Origin: an uncultured Acetatifactor sp. | GTDB taxonomy: Bacteria > Bacillota > Clostridia > Lachnospirales > Lachnospiraceae | Reading direction: 5' to 3' | Assembly: GCA_910586515.1 (NCBI GenBank) | Contig: CAJUGL010000006.1 | Span: 1 to 64,000, forward strand | Length of the DNA stretch: 64,000 nucleotides | Shown here: positions 42,967 through 52,274 of the stretch, one piece after another | Numbering within the stretch: position 1 is the stretch's first letter | How the letters are laid out: the number at the start of each line of letters is the position of its first letter | Position numbers and translations under genes: made by a program | Notes under the pieces: generated by a model | What the model was told of the DNA's origin: nothing | The model's database searches: none | Seen by the model: only the letters and a program-made list of their open reading frames with translations

Positions 42967-44541
42967 TTAAGAAGCGCGTCTGTCCAAAACATGACAGCAG
43001 CCCAGGAACCCCGCCATCAAAGCCACCAAAACACCGTACACGATATAACCGGAAACCCCCGGCATGGCAACCAGGACCACCATCGGCACTATCCCCGCAG
43101 CCATCACCACCAGCATACTCACCATGGAAGATGCGCTCTGCTTCACCACTCTGACTTCGCTCTCCCACTCCATCAGAGGCAGCCTTTCATTCACCGCAAG
43201 CCCCACCCTGGCCCCAAAGACAATGTAGACCGCAGGAACCGCCAAAAGACACAGCGCATCCGCCCACCCCGGCCGCAGGGCCAGCAGCACCAGCACCTCG
43301 GATATCAGATAAAAGGGCAGAGCCACCAAAAGGTTCGCCGCCATCTTGCTCCGGATAATATCCCGCCGGGTCACAGGCAGAGTCTGCAGCATCCACCACT
43401 GCTTTCCCTCCAGAGAAAGGGAACAAGCCGTCATGGGCATCATCATCGGCAGACAGCCCAGCAAGACAGGCAGCGCCCGCTCTGCCGCGCCGGGAATCCC
43501 GATGGCCTGCTCAATGGTCTGACTGTCCACAAACAGAACCGCTGCAGCCAGAATCACCATAAGCAGTTCTCCTGCCAGCGTATTGGTCACATACACAGTG
43601 GAAGAAAAATAATGCCGCAGCTCCCGCTCCACCATAGTCCCCAGAAGAGATTTCTCCTGAAGACTCTTCATCCTGTAATTTCCCCTGGCTTCCCGTGCGC
43701 TTAAAAGCCCGCAGATATTGACGTAAAAACGCTGCAGTATTTCCAGGAAAACCACAAAACTTCCCAGTGACACGCCCACAAACAGCAGCAGCTTTCCCAT
43801 CTCCCCTGAAACCATGGCGTCACAGACCCACATGGCAGGAGGATAGAGACTCCGGATCTGTCCCTCCAGAGCCGCGCCCAGTTGGGCCACCATGGCGTTT
43901 AACTCGCTCTCCTCCATGCCGCCCATGGACAGGCTGCCCACCATGATCACAGTGATAAACACAAGGGTCAGCAAAATGGAAACCAGGTTCTTGCGCCTCC
44001 AGCGGCTGGCAATGCCCGCAATCAGAGCCCCCAGAACGGAAGCCGCCGTCATGGGCAGCAGAGGCAGGAAAATTCCCGCCAGGATACCCGTGATCCAGAA
44101 AGAAACCCCCGGCCCTTCCATCACCCCGTACACTGCCATCCCCGGCAGCATCACCAGAAATCCCAACAGCATATCCGTAATATACATGGAAAGAAAACGG
44201 CTGACAATGACGGCCCGCACCGTCACCGGCAGGGCAATCTGTTTCTCATAGGCCTTCCTGTCAAACAGCACCGGCCCGGCCTTGAATATGGTAAAAAAGA
44301 ACACCAGCAGGGACACTGCCATGCCCAATACCCCCGGAACATACCGGCCCATCCCCATGGCAGTCAGGCCAAAGCTTGCAAGCCCCACATAGCCTGCCAG
44401 CATCACGATCACCATCGCCCACAAAAGTCCCAGAAGGCAGGCCTTTACCTTCTTCCTGGTATCTCTGGTAAAACGAAGTTCATTGAGTCCGAACATTCCA
44501 TACAGAGAGATCTTGGTCAACAGCCTAATTTGCCTCATCAT
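42967..44541 (-). CDS. ABC transporter permease
   Basis: 524 residues with about twelve hydrophobic segments, the size of the large exporter-type permeases that pair with a single ATPase. No extracellular domain is present. The start overlaps the end of the ATPase gene by 17 bases, so the two are translated together and form one transporter. The cargo is unknown. The gene lies between the polyamine genes and aguA, but nothing in the protein points to polyamine transport, which usually uses PotABCD-type systems. Confidence 0.82.
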   Translation of the reverse strand: MMRQIRLLTKISLYGMFGLNELRFTRDTRKKVKACLLGLLWAMVIVMLAGYVGLASFGLTAMGMGRYVPGVLGMAVSLLVFFFTIFKAGPVLFDRKAYEKQIALPVTVRAVIVSRFLSMYITDMLLGFLVMLPGMAVYGVMEGPGVSFWITGILAGIFLPLLPMTAASVLGALIAGIASRWRRKNLVSILLTLVFITVIMVGSLSMGGMEESELNAMVAQLGAALEGQIRSLYPPAMWVCDAMVSGEMGKLLLFVGVSLGSFVVFLEILQRFYVNICGLLSAREARGNYRMKSLQEKSLLGTMVERELRHYFSSTVYVTNTLAGELLMVILAAAVLFVDSQTIEQAIGIPGAAERALPVLLGCLPMMMPMTACSLSLEGKQWWMLQTLPVTRRDIIRSKMAANLLVALPFYLISEVLVLLALRPGWADALCLLAVPAVYIVFGARVGLAVNERLPLMEWESEVRVVKQSASSMVSMLVVMAAGIVPMVVLVAMPGVSGYIVYGVLVALMAGFLGCCHVLDRRAS

Positions 44542-45247
44542 GATGGATCACCTCCATAAATACGTCCTCCAGGGACTTATCCCCGGTAAGCGCTTTCGTC
44601 TCGCCCTCTGCCACAAGCTTACCGCCGGAAATCACGGCAATGCGGTTGCAGAGCTTCTCCGCCACCTCCAGCACATGAGTAGAGAAAAAGATGGCGCTTC
44701 CCTTTTCGCACAGAGCGTGCATTTTCTTTTTCAAAATCAGGGATGCCTCCGGGTCCAGCCCCACAAAAGGCTCATCCAATACCAGCAGCTTCGGCTCATG
44801 CAGCAGCGCGCCGATCAGAACCAGTTTCTGCCGCATACCGTGGGAATAGGTGGAGACCAGATCTCCCAGAACCGAATATATCCCAAACTCCTCCGCCTCC
44901 CTGCGGATACGCTCCTGCCTCACGGCTCCAGGCACCTGATAGATATCCGCGATAAAGTTCAGATACTGAATGCCCGTGAGATATTCGTAAATATCCGGGT
45001 TATCCGGGATATATGCTGTAACCCGCTTACAGTCCAGGGACCGGGCGCGCACATCCTTCCCGTCCACCAGAATCTCCCCTTTGTCGAATTCGTGAATCCC
45101 CACCACAGCCTTGATGGTGGTAGTCTTCCCTGCGCCGTTGTGGCCGATGAAACCGTAGATGTCCCCGGCCCTGACCGTCAGGGACAGATTGTCCACTGCG
45201 GTCCTGCCGCCCTTGTAAATTTTGGTCAGGTTTTTAATTTCAAGCAT
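44525..45247 (-). CDS. ABC transporter ATP-binding protein
   Basis: 240 residues from the ATG at 45247 (AGGAGAGGAG upstream). Walker A GHNGAGKTTT near residue 36, signature YSHGMRQKL near 132 and Walker B LLVLDEPFVGLDP near 151 are intact, followed by the H-loop His in FFSTHV. It belongs to the exporter subfamily of the BcrA/YtrB kind. It pairs with the overlapping permease gene. Confidence 0.92.
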   Translation of the reverse strand: MLEIKNLTKIYKGGRTAVDNLSLTVRAGDIYGFIGHNGAGKTTTIKAVVGIHEFDKGEILVDGKDVRARSLDCKRVTAYIPDNPDIYEYLTGIQYLNFIADIYQVPGAVRQERIRREAEEFGIYSVLGDLVSTYSHGMRQKLVLIGALLHEPKLLVLDEPFVGLDPEASLILKKKMHALCEKGSAIFFSTHVLEVAEKLCNRIAVISGGKLVAEGETKALTGDKSLEDVFMEVIHHDEAN

Positions 45248-45422
45248 TGCTGATCTCCTCTCCTCTTGATCTATGTGAAGGCCTATGGCCCCCAGCAATG
45301 ATACCTAATTTCTATTTGATATCATTATCATATCACTTTAATTCTCTTTTTGCAAGTGTTTTATCCTTTTGAGTGCAGGCATGATCACAGAGAAAGAAAA
45401 ACTGAACATCCGTAAAAACGAC

Positions 45423-45465
45423 AGGCGGCAGACCCGGTCTTTTCAGATTCCGCGTTCTGCCGCCT
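45423..45465 (-). terminator. Terminator of the fucosidase gene
   Basis: A perfect 10-base stem (AGGCGGCAGA facing TCTGCCGCCT) is followed on the minus strand by GTCGTTTTTAC, 35 bases past the stop codon. Confidence 0.75.
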
Positions 45466-45499
45466 GCTGCGCCGCCCGGTTCAGGGCCTTTCTTAAATT

Positions 45500-46945
45500 C
45501 TAATATACGCCGATAAAGGACAGCGTAGGACATACTCTGGCGTCACAGATACGGATGTGCAGCCGTGTCACTTCTGCCGCCGGAAACTTTGCGATTTTTT
45601 TGTAGCCCACAGCGGCGCCCTCATAGAGAAGAGAACCTGTCTCTGTCCTGATCTGAAAAGCTTCAATACGCTGACTCAGGTGAATGTTCTCCTTCAGCAC
45701 CACATGGGATACCACAGTCGGCGCGGAAAAACTGATGGTGATTTCCGCAGTCCTGACTCCGTCCCTGGTTTTATAAAAAGTCTCGTAACTGTCTTCCCGC
45801 ACGCCTTCTATGTCATGTCCCTCTTCCCGGCTGTCTGCTTCCAGAACGGCTTCCCGAAGCAGATTTACGGAGAAGGTTTTCCGCAGATACGCGCCGATCT
45901 CCTCCAGGCGGCGTACATCATTTTCATGGAACCTTCCGTCCGGTGCAGGCGGAATATTCAGCAGAAACATGGCATTTCCGCCTACGGAATGATAGTAAAT
46001 ATGCAGCAGTTCCTCCAGCGAACGGACTTTATCATCTTCCCTTTCATGGTAGAACCAACCGGGCCTGATGGAGGTGTTCACCTCGGCGGGATACCAGATC
46101 AGATTCTCTTCCCCGGCCAGAATATGCCTGCTTCCCAGGTCCAGATCCTGGGCTTTGATTTCCCGCATCCGGAAAGAAGCATCGTCGGCCTGCTGGCTTT
46201 CCGAGGCCACTTTCTCCGTATCCCGCATTCTGGCAGGCACCACACTCCACTCCGCAGGCCTGGTACTCCCGGCTTCATTGCCGCACCAGCGGATATCCGG
46301 ACCGCATACGGAAATGCAGGCATCGGGCTGCAGTCTGCGGATCACTTCATAATAACGGGGCCAGTCATAATCCTGTTTTTTCCCGTTTTTCCCCTCCCCG
46401 CATGCCCCGTCAAACCACACGGAAAAAATCTCCCCGTAATTTGTCAGAAGCTCCGTCAGCTGATTCACGAAATAATCGTTATAGGCCTTTCCCTGTCCGT
46501 AAGTTTCGTTGTTCCTATCCCAGGGAGAGAGATAAATGCCGAAACGAATACCGCCTTTCCTGCAGGCTTCGGATACTTCTTTTACGATATCTCCTTTCCC
46601 CTGCCGAAAAGGGCTTCCCGCAATGGTGTGGTCTGTATATTTGCTGGGCCACAGACAGAAACCGTCGTGGTGTTTGCAGGTAAGGATCAGGCCCTTCATA
46701 CCGGCGGCTTTCACGGCATCCACCCATTGATCCGCGTCGAACCTGTCCGGCCGGAAGATGCTTTCAGGCTCCGTCCCCTCTCCCCACTCTTTATCCGTAT
46801 ATGTATTTACGGTAAAATGCACAAAGGCATAAAATTCCAACTGCTGAAAACTGACCTGACGCCGGCTTGGGGTGACCTGTATCAGTTTGCTGTCAAGTGT
46901 GTCAAGCGCTTCCTGTGACAAAAGCGTTTCCGTCGTATCCGACAT
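45500..46945 (-). CDS. Alpha-L-fucosidase, GH29
   Basis: 481 residues without signal peptide, so acting in the cytoplasm on imported sugars. The GH29 core is clear: HFTVNTYTDKEWGEG near 43-57, TCKHHDGFCLWPS near 89-101, and the nucleophile Asp179 in SVWFDGACGEG. A C-terminal beta domain (about 370-480) follows. It removes fucose from host or plant glycans. GGAG precedes the ATG. It sits between the dehydrogenase gene of the polyamine group and the ABC transporter, an odd place for a glycosidase. Confidence 0.92.
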   Translation of the reverse strand: MSDTTETLLSQEALDTLDSKLIQVTPSRRQVSFQQLEFYAFVHFTVNTYTDKEWGEGTEPESIFRPDRFDADQWVDAVKAAGMKGLILTCKHHDGFCLWPSKYTDHTIAGSPFRQGKGDIVKEVSEACRKGGIRFGIYLSPWDRNNETYGQGKAYNDYFVNQLTELLTNYGEIFSVWFDGACGEGKNGKKQDYDWPRYYEVIRRLQPDACISVCGPDIRWCGNEAGSTRPAEWSVVPARMRDTEKVASESQQADDASFRMREIKAQDLDLGSRHILAGEENLIWYPAEVNTSIRPGWFYHEREDDKVRSLEELLHIYYHSVGGNAMFLLNIPPAPDGRFHENDVRRLEEIGAYLRKTFSVNLLREAVLEADSREEGHDIEGVREDSYETFYKTRDGVRTAEITISFSAPTVVSHVVLKENIHLSQRIEAFQIRTETGSLLYEGAAVGYKKIAKFPAAEVTRLHIRICDARVCPTLSFIGVY

Positions 46946-47051
46946 AATTTATCTCCTTTACATGCTTACATGAATCTCGTGTCGATATTTCCGTACTTTC
47001 GCAGCAGTCCGGCGCCCGGTCTGAACCGCTGCGTTCTTTCCGCTTACCTGC

Positions 47052-48311
47052 TCAGTCGATCAGCGCCGGGTTTTCCTCCACCACCCAGGGCAGGCCGTAC
47101 CTGTTCAGGGCCTCCATATAGGGATCCGGATCGAACTCCTCCACATTGAATACGCCCGGCTTCTTCCAGGTCCCGTTCATCACCAGCATGGCGCCGATCA
47201 TGGCGGGCACGCCGGTGGTGTAGGAGATGGCCTGGGAACCCACTTCCCGATAGCATTCCTGATGATCGCACACATTGTAGATATAAACGGATTTCTCCTT
47301 CCCGTCCTTTACCCCGGTGAAAATACAGCCGATGTTGGTCTTGCCCACTGTGCGGGGTCCAAGGGAAGCCGGATCGGGAAGCAGCGCCTTCAAAAACTGG
47401 ATGGGCACGATCTCCCTGCCCTGGAACATCACGGGATCCGTGCGCAGCATCCCCACATTCTCCAGGCATTTCATATGGGTCAGATAGCTCTGTCCGAAAG
47501 TCATGAAGAAGCGGATCCGCTTAACGCCGGGAATGTTCTTTGCCAGGGACTCGATCTCCTCATGGTGCAGCAGATACATATCCTTTCTGCCCACCTGGGC
47601 GAAATCGTACTCCCGCTTGATTTCCATGGGCCTGGTCTCCACCCAGTGGCCGTCCTCCCAGTAGGAGCCGTTGGCGGACACCTCCCGCAGGTTGATCTCC
47701 GGATTAAAATTGGTAGCAAAAGGATAGCCGTGGTCTCCGCCGTTGCAGTCCATGATATCAATATAGTGAATCTGATCAAAATAATGCTTCAGGGCATAGG
47801 CGGAAAACACACTGGTGACTCCGGGGTCAAAGCCGGAGCCCAGAAGCGCCGTAATGCCTGCCTTTTCAAAGCGTTCCTTATAGGCCCACTGCCAGGAATA
47901 ATCAAAATATGCGGTAAATCCCTGTTCTTTGCATCTTTTTTCGTAAATCTCCCGCCATGCCGGGTCTTCCGTATCCTCCGCCTCATAATTGGCGGTGTCG
48001 ATGTAGTCAACCCCGCAGGCCAGACAGGCATCCATAATCGTCAGATCCTGATAGGGCAGCGCCAGGTTCAGCACGGCCTTTGGCTCTTCCCTTTTGATCA
48101 GGGCAATCAGCTCTTCCACATTGTCCGCGTCCACCCTGGCGGTGGTGATCACAGCCTCTGTCTTTCCCGCAAGCTTCTCCTTCAGGGCGTCGCATTTCTC
48201 CACCGTGCGGCTGGCGATACAGATCTCCGAAAACACATCCGCCTTCATGGCGCATTTCTGAATGGCTACGGAGGCAACGCCGCCGCAGCCGATAACTAAA
48301 ATTTTAGACAT
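47052..48311 (-). CDS. Saccharopine dehydrogenase family protein, carboxynorspermidine/carboxyspermidine dehydrogenase-like
   Basis: 419 residues from the ATG at 48311 (GGAGAG upstream); an in-frame ATG nine codons earlier is less likely. A Rossmann loop (VIGCGGVASVA) begins the chain, followed by IASRTVEKCDALKEKL and GSGFDPGVTSVFSAYA near 165. These features fit the LYS1-like enzymes that join putrescine or diaminopropane with aspartate semialdehyde using NADPH. It follows speE on the same strand. The decarboxylase NspC that would complete this route is not in the window. Confidence 0.85.
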   Translation of the reverse strand: MSKILVIGCGGVASVAIQKCAMKADVFSEICIASRTVEKCDALKEKLAGKTEAVITTARVDADNVEELIALIKREEPKAVLNLALPYQDLTIMDACLACGVDYIDTANYEAEDTEDPAWREIYEKRCKEQGFTAYFDYSWQWAYKERFEKAGITALLGSGFDPGVTSVFSAYALKHYFDQIHYIDIMDCNGGDHGYPFATNFNPEINLREVSANGSYWEDGHWVETRPMEIKREYDFAQVGRKDMYLLHHEEIESLAKNIPGVKRIRFFMTFGQSYLTHMKCLENVGMLRTDPVMFQGREIVPIQFLKALLPDPASLGPRTVGKTNIGCIFTGVKDGKEKSVYIYNVCDHQECYREVGSQAISYTTGVPAMIGAMLVMNGTWKKPGVFNVEEFDPDPYMEALNRYGLPWVVEENPALID

Positions 48312-48387
48312 TTTTCTCTCTCCGTTCTTTGTGTCCATATCCCTTTTTCAGTCCATTCCTCCCAATACCCCGATAGTTTCCTTCCGT

Positions 48388-49248
48388 TTACCCGTGAATC
48401 TCCACCTTCCGCAGCAGCTTCTCCACATAAGCAGGAAGGCAGAATGCCCCCGCGTGAAGCTTCGGGGTGTAATACCGGGTCTCAAAGCCTCTTTCCACCC
48501 ACCGGGCCGCGTCCATATCCCGCACAGGATGATATTTTTTTGACGCAAAACCGAAGAGCCAATGGCCGGAAGGATAGGTGGGAATATGCGCCTGGTATAC
48601 CCGGCTGATGGGGAAGCTCTCCACAATGCGCTTGTGGGCGCGCATGCAGGCAGTGGCATCCGTCTCATAGAAGGGGCTTTCATGCTGATTTACCATAATG
48701 CCGTCCTCCCGCAGAGCCTTGTAGCAGTTTCCGTAGAATTCCTTGGTGAAAAGGCCTTCCCCGGGTCCGAAGGGATCCGTGGAGTCCACAATGATCAAAT
48801 CGTATTCGTTTTCCCGTGAACGGACAAACTTCAGGCCGTCCTCATAGTGAATATACACTCTCTCGTCATCCAGTTTGCAGGCAGTCTGGGGCAGGTAGTC
48901 CCTGCACACCTGGATCACCTGTCTGTCGATCTCCACCAGGTCAATGTATTCGATCTCCGGGTACTTCACCAGTTCCCGCACCACGCCGCCGTCCCCTGCG
49001 CCGATGACCAGCACCCTCTGCACATGGGGATGCACTGCCATGGGCACATGAACAATCATCTCATGGTAGATAAATTCATCCTTTTCCGTCAGCATGATAT
49101 AGCCGTCCAGTGCCAGAAAGCGCCCGAACTCCGGGGATTCAAACACATCTATGCGCTGCAGATCGCTCTCGCCGCTGTATAATTGCCTGTTCACCCGTAT
49201 AGACAGCTTTACGTTTGGTGTGTGCAGTTCAGAAAACCATAAATCCAT
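48388..49248 (-). CDS. speE: Spermidine synthase
   Basis: 286 residues from the ATG at 49248, seven bases after AGGAGG; the ATG two codons earlier sits too close to the site. The aminopropyltransferase pattern is present: GGESDLQRIDVFES-type substrate loop (about 26-40), VLVIGAGDGGVVREL (about 81-95), and DLIIVDSTDPFGPGEGLF (about 152-169). It transfers the aminopropyl group of decarboxylated S-adenosylmethionine to putrescine. Gene order with speA and speD supports the assignment. Confidence 0.95.
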   Translation of the reverse strand: MDLWFSELHTPNVKLSIRVNRQLYSGESDLQRIDVFESPEFGRFLALDGYIMLTEKDEFIYHEMIVHVPMAVHPHVQRVLVIGAGDGGVVRELVKYPEIEYIDLVEIDRQVIQVCRDYLPQTACKLDDERVYIHYEDGLKFVRSRENEYDLIIVDSTDPFGPGEGLFTKEFYGNCYKALREDGIMVNQHESPFYETDATACMRAHKRIVESFPISRVYQAHIPTYPSGHWLFGFASKKYHPVRDMDAARWVERGFETRYYTPKLHAGAFCLPAYVEKLLRKVEIHG

Positions 49249-49302
49249 AAGCATACCTCCTGTTCCGTTTTCTAAAACAACCCCCTCTACCAGGCAGCGC
49301 TC

Positions 49303-50766
49303 TCACACCGCCCACTGCTCCCTCAGCACGTTCAGTCTCCCGATCCCGGGATCCTCCGGCCCGGTCATGGAGCATCCCTTTTCTTTGGCGTAAATAATGT
49401 ACTCCAGAATTTCCTCCGTAATCTCCTCCCCGGGAGCCAGAATGGGGATTCCCGGAGGATAGCACATGACGAACTCGCTGCAGATGCGCCCCTTTGTCTC
49501 CCTCAGGGGCAGGGATTCCTTCTCCGCATAAAAGGCGCTCTGGGGCGAAACCGCCACCTTTGGCTCAATGTATTCCTGGGTGTACATGCCCCCATTGTCC
49601 TGTCTGTATTTCCGTCTGATTTCTGTCAGCGCGCCGATCAGCCGTTCCATGTCCCGCTCCCTGTCCCCGATGGAAATGTAGGCCAGCACATTGGCGATAT
49701 CCCCCAGTTCCATCTGAATGTCGTACTCGTCCCGAAGCAGGTCATAGACTTCGATTCCCGCCAGACCGATCCCCAGGGTATTGACAGTCAGCTTTGTCTT
49801 GTCAAAATCGAAGATGCTGTCGCCGTTGATCAGTTCCGATGTATAAGCATAATAGCCTCCGATGCGGTTGATTTCCTCCCTGGCATACTCCGCCAGAGCC
49901 GTCACCTTGGCAAATTCCTTCTTTCCCCGCAGAGCCAGATTCCGCCGGGAGATGTCCAGACTGGCAAGCAGGAGATAAGACGCGCTTGTAGTCTGCGTCA
50001 GATTGATGATCTGCCGTACATAACCGGGATTCACGGAGCTTCCGATCAGCAGAAAGGAACTCTGGGTCAGGCTTCCGCCCGATTTATGCATACTGACTGC
50101 AGCCATGTCCGCCCCGGCCTCCATTGCCGACAGGGGCATTTTGTCCCCGAAATAAAAATGGGTTCCATGGGCCTCGTCCACCAGTACCTTCATCCCGCGG
50201 GCATGGGCCATGCGCACAATGCTTCTCAGATCGGAGCAGATGCCGTAATAGGTGGGATTGTTCACCAATACCGCCACCGCGTCCGGATGCTCCTGCATGG
50301 TCCGCTCCACCTGGGAGACCTTCATGCCCAGGGCGATTCCCAGTTTACTGTCCACGTCCGGATTCACGTAGATGGGAATGGCTCCGTTCAAAACCAAGGC
50401 ATTGATGACGCTTCTGTGCACATTTCTGGGAAGAATGATCTTGTCCCCCTTTTTGCTGGCGCCAAGCACCATGCTCTGCACAGAGGACGTAGTCCCTCCC
50501 ACCATCAGGAACGCATACGCAGCCCCGAATGCCTCAGCCGCCATTTCCTCTGCCTCCCGAATCACTGACACAGGATGGCAGAGATTGTCCAGGGCCTTCA
50601 TGGAATTTACGTCTATGCCCACGCACTGCTGTCCCAGAAGCCCCACCAGTTCCGGATTGCCCCTGCCCCGCTTATGTCCGGGAACGTCAAAGGGCACGAT
50701 CCTTTCCTGACGGAACTCTTCCAGCGCCTCATAAATCGGCGCCCTTGACTGATTGTAACGTCCCAT
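49303..50766 (-). CDS. speA: Arginine decarboxylase (PLP fold-I, Orn/Lys/Arg decarboxylase family)
   Basis: 487 residues, the short Bacillus-type form. The PLP site is at Lys228 in SMHKSGGSLTQSSF, with DEAHGTHF near 198-205 providing the cofactor Asp and His. The C-terminal domain (about 385-480) has YPPGIPILAPGE. Arginine is the likely substrate because aguA and aguB, which use agmatine, are nearby, but lysine or ornithine specificity cannot be excluded from sequence. It lies between speD and speE. Confidence 0.9.
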   Translation of the reverse strand: MGRYNQSRAPIYEALEEFRQERIVPFDVPGHKRGRGNPELVGLLGQQCVGIDVNSMKALDNLCHPVSVIREAEEMAAEAFGAAYAFLMVGGTTSSVQSMVLGASKKGDKIILPRNVHRSVINALVLNGAIPIYVNPDVDSKLGIALGMKVSQVERTMQEHPDAVAVLVNNPTYYGICSDLRSIVRMAHARGMKVLVDEAHGTHFYFGDKMPLSAMEAGADMAAVSMHKSGGSLTQSSFLLIGSSVNPGYVRQIINLTQTTSASYLLLASLDISRRNLALRGKKEFAKVTALAEYAREEINRIGGYYAYTSELINGDSIFDFDKTKLTVNTLGIGLAGIEVYDLLRDEYDIQMELGDIANVLAYISIGDRERDMERLIGALTEIRRKYRQDNGGMYTQEYIEPKVAVSPQSAFYAEKESLPLRETKGRICSEFVMCYPPGIPILAPGEEITEEILEYIIYAKEKGCSMTGPEDPGIGRLNVLREQWAV

Positions 50767-50833
50767 TTCCCGCCCTTTCCTTTCCGTAACCTTCTCCCCG
50801 CATCGGTTCAGACCGAATACTGAACCCGGGAAT

Positions 50834-51592
50834 TTAATAAATATTCCTGCCGCTGAATATCTCGATCATCTCCCTGCGCAGGTTGTCCATAATCTCCAAG
50901 CGCAGCTTTGGCGGCAGCTCATAGACATCGCTGTTAAAAAGGTAATTCTGCAGATCAATCTCCTTGATCAGCATCTTGGTGTGAAAGATGTTCGCCTGAT
51001 ACACATTGATATCCACAGCATCATATCTTTTCAGGGTATCCTTGTTGATATAATCCTGAATGGAGGTCATCCTGTGGTCCATGAACAGCTTCTCCCCGCT
51101 GACCGCCCTGGTAAAGCCCCTGACCCTGTAATCCATGGTGATGATATCGGAGTCAAAGGAGCCGATGAGATGATCCAGGGTGGACAGGGGCGTAATCTCC
51201 CCGCAGGTAGCCACGTCTATATCCACCCGGAAGGTGGCCAGACAGGTGTCCGGATGATATTCCGGATAAGTATGCACGGTAATGTGGCTCTTGTCCAGAT
51301 GGGCCACCGTGGTATCCCCCACAGGCACCTTGCTCTCGTCCGCAATGAGGATGGTCACCGAACTCCCCTGTGGCTCATAGTCCTGGCTGGAGATGTTCAG
51401 CACAGTGGCGCCGATCATATTGGTCACATCCACCAGAAGTTTGGTCAGACGCTCGGAATTGTACTGTTGATCGATATAGGCAATGTAATCCTTCTGCTCT
51501 CGCTGAGACTTTGCATAGCACACATCATAGATGTTGAAGCTGAGGGACTTTGTTAAATTGTTAAAGCCGTACAAAGCAAGTTTTTCGCTCAT
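50834..51592 (-). CDS. speD: S-adenosylmethionine decarboxylase proenzyme
   Basis: 252 residues, the larger Escherichia coli-like SpeD form. The self-cleavage site is Lys101-Ser102 in LDKSHITVHTYPE; Ser102 becomes the pyruvoyl group. Cys141 in DVATCGEITPL is the conserved residue needed for processing and turnover. It supplies the aminopropyl donor for SpeE. AAAGGAG precedes the ATG. It is the first gene of the polyamine group and is preceded by an unusually structured leader. Confidence 0.95.
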   Translation of the reverse strand: MSEKLALYGFNNLTKSLSFNIYDVCYAKSQREQKDYIAYIDQQYNSERLTKLLVDVTNMIGATVLNISSQDYEPQGSSVTILIADESKVPVGDTTVAHLDKSHITVHTYPEYHPDTCLATFRVDIDVATCGEITPLSTLDHLIGSFDSDIITMDYRVRGFTRAVSGEKLFMDHRMTSIQDYINKDTLKRYDAVDINVYQANIFHTKMLIKEIDLQNYLFNSDVYELPPKLRLEIMDNLRREMIEIFSGRNIY

Positions 51593-51610
51593 ATTTTCTC
51601 CTTTATGTAT

Positions 51611-51758
51611 GTCTTACGGTAACAGTTCAGACAGCCCCTCTCGCGAAGTCAAAATTGCGCTCTGTGCAATTTTGCGAGACTTGCGGGCGCCAAAACGCAT
51701 TCTTTTCGCGTTTTGTGTGCATTCTCGTAACAGATCAGCGCCCTGTCTGAACTGTTAC
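51611..51758 (-). repeat. Nested inverted repeats in the speD leader
   Basis: A 15-base perfect inverted repeat (51620-51634 with 51743-51757) encloses two hairpins, AAAATTGC/GCAATTTT and CAAAACGC/GCGTTTTG. The inner right side is the palindrome at 51727-51758. The mRNA of speD would carry this cloverleaf-like fold just before its ribosome binding site. Confidence 0.75.
51727..51758. repeat. Dispersed palindromic repeat (REP-like), copy B
   Basis: Matches 24465-24496 at 30 of 32 bases, although the two lie 27 kb apart next to unrelated genes. Confidence 0.85.
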
Positions 51759-51810
51759 GTCTTACGACTGACACGGTTCCTGCCGCGCAGTCCCTGCCGC
51801 ATACAAAAAA

Positions 51811-51836
51811 AGCAAGCGACACCTTCATCACTTGCT
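51811..51836 (-). terminator. Terminator or attenuator upstream of speD
   Basis: AGCAAG and CTTGCT form a stem followed on the minus strand by seven T residues. It lies 220 bases before speD. The rest of 51837-52274 is AT-rich with no gene recognised. Confidence 0.7.
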
Positions 51837-52274
51837 TAAAAAATCTCTGCCATTCTTTTTTGCCTCTGCCCCTTTCGGGAACAGTACATTGCGCAAACAA
51901 CAGATATATGGTTTTTAGAGTCTATATAGCAAATATTTTACTTTTACTACTCTTATTGACCGTTTCACAAGTTAGATGTGCCTAAGCACCGGTTTATAGT
52001 CACCAACTTATAAAATTTGAGCTTTTAACTCAATCAATAAGGCAACACGGTTGCCAAAATATTTACATGGAAGACTCTGTCTCTCTGTTTTCCACACGCT
52101 TGTATTGCTTAATAAGGCCGCAGCCTGAATACATTCAGAGATTATACTCACACTGCTTACCACGCTCCGGCTGATCATGCCGAAAAGCTGATTCTACTAT
52201 AGCATATCTGTTGTCCGTTCGTCAATCGCATTTTGTTCCAAATTTTTTGCTGTACTGCAATTATCCTATACATG

